Assembly (NCBI GenBank): GCA_027483285.1
Contig: JAIXUZ010000328.1
Span: forward strand, 1-7,625
DNA: 7,625 bases
Source of the DNA: Bacteroidota bacterium
GTDB taxonomy: Bacteria; Bacteroidota; Bacteroidia; CAMBQF01
Direction of reading: 5' to 3'
The notes beneath the pieces were generated by a model that searched no databases, was not told the DNA's origin, and saw nothing but the letters and a program-made list of their open reading frames with translations. Each line of letters begins with the position of its first letter. Within the stretch, counting starts at the first letter, position 1. This document shows positions 1-7,600 of this stretch, in pieces. Position numbers and translations under genes: made by a program.

Positions 1-1194
1 AGTGCAGGTGTGTTAACCGTAAACGGTGTGTTAGACTTAAATGGCAATACCTTCACTGTTAAAAACGGTGCTACATCAGGTATCAGTGCTACTGGTTATG
101 TATTGAGTGAGTTAACAAATACAAACTCTAAAATAGCCTGGAACATTGGTAACGGTACGGGTGCTTATGTGTTCCCATTTGGTACACAGGCAGGCAACCT
201 TATACCATTTACTTTTGATGTAACTACCGCTGGTGTTGAAAATGGTACAGGTAATGTAACTATTAGCACTTACCCTACAGCCAATAACAACACCCCATAC
301 ATTAGCGGTGTTGCGCACATGGACTTTGAGGTGAGCGGTTTAGATGGTACTGATGCAACATTAGACCGTTGGTGGTTGATTGATGCAAATAACTACACTA
401 CCAAACCCGTATCAACTATGATATTTAAGTATGCTGATGATGATTTAACAGGAAACAACTCATTAGCAGAGGCTAATCTTAAAGCACAGCGATGGAATGG
501 CGGTGGATGGGATGGCCCAACACTATTTGGCGGAAACAACAGTGCCAATGCCGGAACAAATACTGTTACTGTTAGCAATGTGTCAAGTTACTCTCCGTGG
601 GTATTACATGATGGAACCAGCTTAGGTAATAGTCCACTTCCGGTTGAACTGGTAGACTTTAAAGCAGCTTGTAACAACAATGAGGTAACCATTAACTGGA
701 CTACCGCTACCGAGGTTAACAACGACTACTTTACAGTTCAACGTTCTACCGACCTGGTTATGTTTGATAACATAGCAGTTGTTGAGGGTGCAGGTAACAG
801 TAATACCTACCGCAACTACACAGCTAAAGATCAATACCCTGTATCGGGCACATCGTACTACCGCTTAATGCAAACCGACTATAACGGAGAGTTTGAGGTG
901 TTTGCCCCTGTTGCTGTTGTTTGCATGGCTAACGGAAGCGATGTTATAAGCATATTCCCGAACCCAACAGCAGACAAGCTTAATGTAACTATGACCCTAA
1001 GTGCTGCCGACCGTGGACGTATTATGATATACAACCCATACGGACAACTGGTAACTTCGCAATTTGTGGAGCCTGCCCAAGGGTTTAATACCTATAGTTT
1101 TGACTTAGGCAACCTGGCACAAGGCCAATACCTGGTTAGCTTTATGATGGATAACAAAGTTCTTCCTACTCAAAGAGTTATTGTTAACCGATAA
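1..1194 (+). CDS. C-terminal part of a large T9SS-exported surface/secreted protein (5' end outside window)
   Basis: The frame is open from the first base and stops with TAA at 1192-1194, giving 397 visible codons. The GTG at 10 is not a credible start because in-frame coding continues upstream of it. Visible domains in order are: the end of a Thr/Asn/Gly-rich strand ladder (nt 1-120); a module with IAWNIGNGTGAYVFPFG (about 130-183) followed by beta-rich sequence with RWWLID near 376-393; an FN3-like domain starting LPVELVDF (637-660) and containing INWTTATEVNNDYFTVQRS and SYYRLMQTDYNGEFEVF; and a T9SS type A sorting domain (940-1191). Such proteins are known to cross the inner membrane by Sec and the outer membrane by T9SS, where the tail is removed and the protein is anchored or released. 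No catalytic motif is visible, so its specific role is unknown. It is probably a paralogue of the giant gene downstream. Confidence 0.93.
   Translation, partial: SAGVLTVNGVLDLNGNTFTVKNGATSGISATGYVLSELTNTNSKIAWNIGNGTGAYVFPFGTQAGNLIPFTFDVTTAGVENGTGNVTISTYPTANNNTPYISGVAHMDFEVSGLDGTDATLDRWWLIDANNYTTKPVSTMIFKYADDDLTGNNSLAEANLKAQRWNGGGWDGPTLFGGNNSANAGTNTVTVSNVSSYSPWVLHDGTSLGNSPLPVELVDFKAACNNNEVTINWTTATEVNNDYFTVQRSTDLVMFDNIAVVEGAGNSNTYRNYTAKDQYPVSGTSYYRLMQTDYNGEFEVFAPVAVVCMANGSDVISIFPNPTADKLNVTMTLSAADRGRIMIYNPYGQLVTSQFVEPAQGFNTYSFDLGNLAQGQYLVSFMMDNKVLPTQRVIVNR
634..921 (+). other. FN3-like domain of the LPVEL type preceding the sorting tail
   Basis: The segment begins SPLPVELVDFKAACNNNEVT and keeps the core INWTTATEVNNDYFTVQRS, a GAGNSN turn, and SYYRLMQTDYNGEFEVF. 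This seven-strand beta-sandwich pattern is very widespread immediately before sorting tails in Bacteroidota secreted proteins, where it probably acts as a spacer or folding module. The family assignment rests on motif recognition only. Confidence 0.8.
940..1191 (+). other. T9SS type A C-terminal sorting domain
   Basis: The last 84 residues begin SDVISIFPNPTADKLNVTM and continue with IMIYNPYGQLV, a Gly/Asn turn, FDLGNLAQGQYLVSF and a final KVLPTQRVIVNR. This is the standard order of the Por secretion tail family: a FPNP-start strand, a NxxGQLV strand, a LxxGxYLV strand, and a short basic last strand. It serves as the outer-membrane translocation signal in Bacteroidota. It is the strongest single lineage marker in the window. 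Confidence 0.95.
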
Positions 1195-1214
1195 ACAGAG
1201 TTTTATAATTGATT

Positions 1215-1249
1215 AACACAAAAGGCGCTAAATGCGCCTTTTGTGTTTT
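1215..1249 (+). terminator. Rho-independent terminator of the upstream gene
   Basis: A perfect 14-bp stem is formed by AACACAAAAGGCGC (1215-1228) and GCGCCTTTTGTGTT (1234-1247), with the five-base loop TAAAT. It starts 20 bases after the stop codon. The 3' arm is itself T-rich and runs into a short T stretch (1246-1249), followed by A-rich DNA. The flank on the other side is not T-rich in the reverse direction, so the element should work mainly on the plus strand. It implies that the downstream giant gene needs its own promoter. Confidence 0.85.
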
Positions 1250-1420
1250 AAAAAATATCCTTTGGGCAGAATTCTAAAGTTTGCCTGTGGTGCTATTTCT
1301 GATTTTATATTACTAACGTAACTTTTTTTACCTTCTGTTACTATCTACATTACTATAGTTGAATTTATAGGTAGGGCTTTTTACCGTAATCATTCTACAT
1401 GTCAATACTGGCGCGTAAAA

Positions 1421-1473
1421 TGTTATTAACAGCCCCTTGTTAATTTAACACCAAGGTATCGATGTTTTAACAT
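1421..1473. promoter_or_regulatory. Cluster of three TGTT/AACA palindromes, candidate operator or structured leader
   Basis: Three dyads sit within 53 bases. They are TGTTA-T-TAACA (1421-1431), TGTTAA-T-TTAACA (1438-1450) and ATGTT-TT-AACAT (1462-1473). The first two also overlap a larger dyad, ATTAACA-6-TGTTAAT (1425-1444). The second can be extended by CCTTG (1435-1439) pairing with CAAGG (1452-1456), with a bulge. Centres lie about 18 and 23.5 bases apart. The position is 94-146 bases upstream of the chosen start of the giant gene. That fits either binding sites for a dimeric regulator or a folded 5' leader. I do not recognise the regulator, and TTAACA is a common hexamer in this AT-rich DNA, so the call is tentative. 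Confidence 0.4.
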
Positions 1474-1566
1474 TGGCTTGATGTAAGAAATACACGAAAT
1501 AGTAATATAATGAGTTTTTGGCGTTCTGATTTTGGATTTAAAATGGATATTAAAATTTACAAAGTG

Positions 1567-1653
1567 ATGAAAAACAATTATTTGGCAAAAAATGTGTTGC
1601 GCTACCTTGCAACAGTTTTTGCAATTTTATTTACAACTGCAGTAGTTAATGCA
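1567..1653 (+). other. Sec signal peptide of the giant protein
   Basis: The first 29 residues contain a basic stretch (K2, K8, R12), a hydrophobic core YLATVFAILFTTAVV, and a V-N-A cleavage site before Gln-Ala. There is no lipobox cysteine, so this looks like a signal peptidase I substrate rather than a lipoprotein. Starting at 1543 would add the acidic-containing MDIKIYKV to the n-region, which is less typical though possible. Confidence 0.88.
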
Positions 1654-4600
1654 CAGGCAACGTACTACTCCAAAGCTGCAGCTACAGATTTTAATGCTGT
1701 AGGCACGTGGGGGCAAAATCCTGATGGTACGGGTACAGCGCCCACCTCCATTAGTAATGCCGACAATTACATTGTGGCAAATGCTGCAGCCCTAACGCTA
1801 TCGGGCAACGCATCTGTAAGAGCGTTAACGGTTACATCGGGCTCGCTTACTGTTAGTAGCAATACGCTAACGGTTAGCATTGCCAGTGCCAACAACTCTA
1901 CACTGTTGGTAAACGGTGGTACATTAAATTTATCGGGTACAGGTTCTGTTGTACTTAACGGTAATTTCTTAATGTCATCGGGTGCCTTCAACCAGTCGGG
2001 TGGTGATTTAACAATTGATGGTAACAACGGAACAGCAGGTACAAATGGTACCGCTGCCAGCTCAGTTGCACAGGCTACACACTTGTTTTCTACAACAGGT
2101 GGTACACCAAACTGTACAGCAGGTAACATTACTATTGTAGACCCTCCGTTTAATACCTATGCCATACAAACAACACGATCAGTACACATTGCCTTAACAG
2201 CGGGAAACAACTATTTTTCTGGCACACATACTTTTGTTCTGGGCAATGGTACAAGCACCGCTCAGGGTAATACAGATGGTTTTACCGTTGAAACTTATGC
2301 AAACGGCTACGCGCCAATCCAAAACGTAACAGTAAACGCAGGTAACACTAGCGGCCGCTGGGGTTCAACATCATTTAACAGTAATGTCAATTGGGGTACC
2401 CATATTAAAGGCACACTTACTATCAACTCAGGTAGCGAGTTCCGTGTTAATACCAATTCAACCTCGGCTACCGAGTGGATGGTTGGCTCTATTGTAAATA
2501 ATGGTACACTACTTACCGGTCGTACTACAGGCACCCCGGTTTTATATATTGGTGACCACCCCAACGTTCCTGGCTACACCCCTTCTTCAGCTTCTTCTAT
2601 TACAGGCACGGGTATATTTGCTAACTTATTAGCAACTCCTACTGCACACTTTAACGCGTTAGTATTTAACAACCCTAACGGTATCAGTTTTGGTGCGGGC
2701 ACCCTTGCTTTAGGCACCTATGGTGGTAACTGTTCTGGTGCTTTAACATTTACAGCCGGCGAGGTTAATACCAATGGCCAAACTTTTATTAGTGGTATTT
2801 CTACCACTACCCTTGGTTCATTAACCTATACCGCAGGTGGTTTTAGCAGCGGTTCTGTTTATGGCCGCTGGTGGGGCACAGGTACTACCGGTACAGCTAT
2901 TGGAGCGGGTGCAGTGCCAACAACTGCAACAAGTAGATACCCATTTATAGTAAATGGTTTTCAGCGTTCTCTTTGGATTGAGAAAACTGCTACACCTGCA
3001 GCTACATCGGGTGGTGTTATTACTGTTAGCCACACCAACGCTACAGGCTTATTAACTCAGGCTTACGCGGCAGATGGTGGTTATACCCCTGACCGCCGTA
3101 CCAACGCCAGTTGGACTATTGCCCGCCCTACCGTAAATACAGTAACCTACAACGGTGGCACAAACACTTATGAGGTAGCTATAAATGGAGAGGGTTTATT
3201 TAATACTACAGTAAGCACCCTGCGTGTAGCTACCGCAGCAGCATACCCTGGTGGCACACACCAAAACGGAACTACCCTGCCACACGCTCAGCGTGGTGGT
3301 ATACCGGCAGCCAACCTGGCTTCAACTTTGTATATAGCAGTATTAAATACTGATGCACAAAATATTATCCAATCGGCACAAACAGGTAACTGGAGCACCG
3401 GCTCTACCTGGGTTGGTGGCGTTGCCCCAACATCGGCTGATGTTGCTTTGATTAGAAACACCCATAACGTAACATTAGATGGTGCTAATGCAGCAGCTGC
3501 GGTTACAGTTCAGGCGGGTGGTACGTTAACAGCTGCTAGCAACTCATTAACTGTAACCGGTGCTGCTGCTACTGGTATAGTAAACAATGGTACCATTACA
3601 GTTAGTGGTGGTACAATTACCTTAGGCCCAACGGGTGGAGGTAATAGAACCATGTCTTGTGCATCTGGTAGTACTTTAACAGTATCATCAGGCAACTTAA
3701 ATGTTAATGGTAACTTAAGCCTTGCTTCAGGCTCTGCCTTTAACCAAAGTGGCGGTACAATTAGTGTAGATGGTAACGCGGCAGGCGTTGCAGCTAACAG
3801 CGTACTTACCGGAAACGGCCCTATTATTGATATTAATACGGCTACCTTAAACTTAACAGGCGGTACATTAGTTTGTGTTGACCCACACGCCAGTACAACT
3901 ACCAGCCTATCGTTACGCTATAGCGGTGCAACATATACTGCCGGTTCAGGCCATACTATTAAGTTTGGTAACGGTACATCTACCGATGCAGGTGGTACTA
4001 CTAACTGCTACCAAATGAACCTTGTTGCCGGGTTGGGTCGTTTTAATCCGGCTAATATGCTTATTGATGCTCCTGTAGGTACCAACCGCAAGGTTACCAC
4101 CAGTGTTTCTACTCAGGGTATTAATGGTAACCTAACCATTACACAAGGTGAGTTTGTGGTAAGTATTAATACATTCTTTGTAGGTGGCGATATTACCAAT
4201 AATGGCATATTAACTACAACAGGTACGCTTACCTTAGGCGCTGGTGCTGCAACAGGTACTACCGTAATAGCATCTACCACTACACAAACAATAGGCGGTA
4301 CAGGTTCTTTTTATAATAACGCTACTCCGGCCTCATCAACAGCAAACTTTGCTATTCTTACTATTAATAATAGCAATGCAACCGGCATAAGCTTTAGCAA
4401 TGCCAATAGCTTGCTAAGTGGCATAAATACCGGTACAGTAAGCGGCACGTTAAACCTTACAGCAGGCCGTATTAATACAGGCAGCAATACATTTGTATTA
4501 GGAGCGTCGCTTGCATCTAATGGTACGCTTACTTATACAGCTGGCGGATTTTTACCGGGCAGCAGATTTGGCCATTGGTATAGTATTACTTCTATGCCTA

Positions 4601-7600
4601 CAACAGCAGGAGCAAATGGTACTTTCCCATTTATTACCAGCGCAGGCGATGTACGCAACTTTATTGTTTCAAGAGATGCAACATCATTCACAACTGGTGG
4701 TATATTTAATGTATCTCATACCAATACCACAGGAGTATCTCCTGTTACAGTTGTAGACGGTGTCTACACTATAGAAATACGTTCTAACTCAAATTGGACA
4801 GTTGCTGCAACAAGCAGCCTCAATATTGGCCCGGCACAGTTAACCTATGCAATTAGGGGCGATAATGCTACAACACCTACTGTTGTAGCAAACTTTAGGT
4901 TGTTAAAAGCATCATCTGTTGTTGGTACCCATGTTGCAGGTTCTGGTTCGCCGTTAAGCCCTGTTGCTAACCGCAGCGCAATTTTAACCGCAGATTATAC
5001 AGGCGATTTCTACGTTGGATATAACTCTGCCGATGGTGCTGCCGGCACAATTCAATCTGCACAAACAGGCCCATGGAGCGTAGGCTCTACCTGGGTTGGC
5101 GGTGTTGCCCCAACAAATATTGATGCAGCAATTATTAATAACGGCCATAACGTTACTATTGATGGTGCAAATGCATCATCAACACTAACAATTAATGCAG
5201 GTGGAACACTTACCGGTTCAGGCTCTAACACTTTAACTGTTGGCGCGTTTTTAACCAATAGTGGTACTGTAAATACTACCAGCGGTACAATTAACATAGG
5301 AACTACAATTACTAATAACGGAACACTAAACGTAAACGGTGGTACCTTAAACGCTATAGCTGCAACAGCTACATTAACTCAAAACTCTGGTTCGGTTATT
5401 AATATTAGCGGTGGTACTTTCAATTTTGGCCCTGCAGGCGGCCATAACCGCGTATTTAATCTATCAACAGGCAATACACTAGCAATTACAGGCACAGGTA
5501 CATTCAATGTTAATGGTAACGTTAACATGACAGGTGCTACATCGTTTACCATGACGGGAGGTAATTTTAATATTGATGGTAATAGTGGTTTTCTTGCTAG
5601 TAGTGTTGCTTCGGGTACAGTTTTATTAATTGTACCAACTAACATTACACAAACTGTTACAGGCGGTATAATCACTATAGTTGACCCTCCTTTTGCAGGT
5701 TCTGCCAATTCTTTCTCAAATGGTTTTAGTGTAGCTGGTATTAACTGGGCCGGTAACACGCTTCGTCTTGGTGGTACCTCTGGCACTAACATAACAACAT
5801 CTACAACAGGCTTTATTTTAGATTGCTATGTTGGCACATCGCCGGGCCGTGCTTTGTTGGGCACGGTAGAAGTTAATGGCGGCAACGCAACTCCCGATAG
5901 GTTTACACAAATAACTACCCTCACAAATGATGGTGTTTTTATGAATAACCTTATTATCAATGCAAATTCTGAACTTCGCCAAACAACAGCTACTCCGTTT
6001 TTTGTAGCAGGAAATATTACCAACAATGGTACACTTACTGTTACCAATACTTTAACACTTGGCAGCCTTTCAGCAGGTTTAACTGCTGCAAGTACTTTGC
6101 CACAAACCATTTCTGGTACAGGTGTGTTCCGCAACCTTACAGCAAGCCCAACAGCCAGTTTTGCTAACTTAACAATTAATAATACCAATGCTACCGGTAT
6201 TACTGTAAACGTAAACAACCTAAGTGTTAATGGTACCCTTACTTGGACAGCAGGCAGGATTGCCCTTGGTTCAAACACCTTTACACTGGGTATATCTACA
6301 TCAACTCCTGGTACATTTACATATACTGCCGGTGGTTTTACCAGCGGCACATTCAACCGTTGGTATGGTGGAGCTACTGTTACCTTGGGTAATGCAGCGG
6401 GCCAATACCCATTTATATCGGGTACCAATAACCGTACTGCTTTCTTTGGTACATCGGGCGCTATTACCGGCGGCCAATTGGCAGTTAGGTATAACGATGC
6501 AACCGGTGTTACTGTTGTAACACCATTTACCGACCTTGGTGTTGATATTGAAAAGGTATCAAATGCCAACTGGGTTGTTAGCAATACTGCTTTAAACCTT
6601 GGCTCTTTTACTGGTTTACTTCGTCTTCGTGGCGACGGTATTACTACCGTTTCAAGCGTAGCAAACGTTCGTTTAACAGGCGCTACAGCTGTTGCCCCTG
6701 GTACTTCGGTAGCAGGTACAGGAACACCTGCTTTGCCGGAGGGTAATAAAACCACCTTGGCGGTTGCCGATTTAAACTCTACGTTCTACTTCTCAGTACC
6801 AAACGTTATCAACTCTATTGCTACGGGCAACTGGAGCAACCCTGCTACATGGGATTGTAACTGTGAGCCTACTTCAGGAGACAACGTTATCATCAATGCA
6901 ACCCACAACGTTTCGCTTGATGGTGCTAACACGGTAGGTTCTGTTCTTATTAATGCAACGGGTACACTAACAGCTTCTGCCAACTCACTTACTATTGATA
7001 ATGGTATAGCTAATAGTGGTACTATTAACCTATCGGGTGGTACAATAAACGCCACTTCTACAACAGCTACGTTTACTACTACTACTGGTTCTATATTAAA
7101 CTTAAATGGAGGTACTTTAAATTATGGCCCATCGGGTGGTTATAACCGCGTATTAAACTTTGTTTCGGGTGCTACTTTTACTGCAAGTTCAGGTACAGCA
7201 AATATTAACGGTCAACTATCATTTGCATCAGGTGCTACTTTTAATCAAAGTGGTGGTACTGTTAGGGTAGATGGTAATGCTGCCGGCGTATCTGCAAACT
7301 CTGTAGCTTCAGGCTCTGCAATAATCTTATTTAATACAGGTGCTACAAGTCAGTTAGTTTTAACAGGTGGTACACTTATTTGTGTAGACCCTCATGCAAA
7401 TGCTACCGCATCATTAGCGGTTTCATATAACGGAAGTGTTAATATAACAGCAACTGGCACACATACATTACAAATAGGTGATGGTGTATCTACAGATGCC
7501 GGTGGTAATGCTACCAATCAGTTTGCTGTAGACCTTTATACAGGATCCTTCCGATTAAACTTGCAGAACTATATAATTAATGCCCCTGCAGGCACAAACC

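Larger units (their letters stand above)
1195..1566. other. Intergenic region between the two large surface-protein genes
   Basis: These 372 bases hold the terminator (1215-1249) and the palindrome cluster (1421-1473). From 1250 to 1420 the DNA is AT-rich, and I found no gene, tRNA or convincing Bacteroidota promoter (TTTG and TAnnTTTG boxes at proper spacing). The only near fit is TTG at 1478-1480 with TA at 1500-1501, 19 bases apart, but the TTTG part of the -7 box is missing. A 14-codon ATG frame at 1399-1443 is too weak to call. In-frame ATGs for the giant gene occur at 1510 and 1543 as alternatives to 1567. Confidence 0.7.

Noticed and set aside
1399..1443. 14-codon ATG frame ending at the palindrome cluster, possible leader peptide
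   Set aside because: No start context, no run of regulatory codons and no conservation evidence; a frame this short is expected by chance.
1527..1534. TGATTTTG, one base from the Bacteroidota -7 consensus TAnnTTTG; also TAACTTTT at 1319-1326
   Set aside because: Neither has a TTTG or TTG box at suitable spacing upstream, so neither is supported as a promoter.
4855..4863. RGD tripeptide in unit B, and again at 6628-6636 in unit C
   Set aside because: Both fall at the same aligned turn, where unit A has NGE. This fits a structural turn (Arg/Asn-Gly-acidic) rather than an integrin-binding signal, and nothing suggests an animal host.
6224..6520. 98-codon plus-strand frame (and 81 codons at 4511-4756)
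   Set aside because: Out-of-frame reading inside the repeat units. The correct frame across both is clearly supported by homology between units.
5826..6755. 309-codon minus-strand open frame, with similar ones at 1767-2129, 2307-2564, 5052-5297, 5379-5792 and 6786-7055
   Set aside because: All lie in the same antisense phase of the giant gene. In that phase a stop arises only where a codon ending in T or C precedes Tyr, or one ending in T precedes His or Gln, and these residues are scarce. The products are Val/Pro/Leu-rich nonsense without domains, so these are composition shadows.
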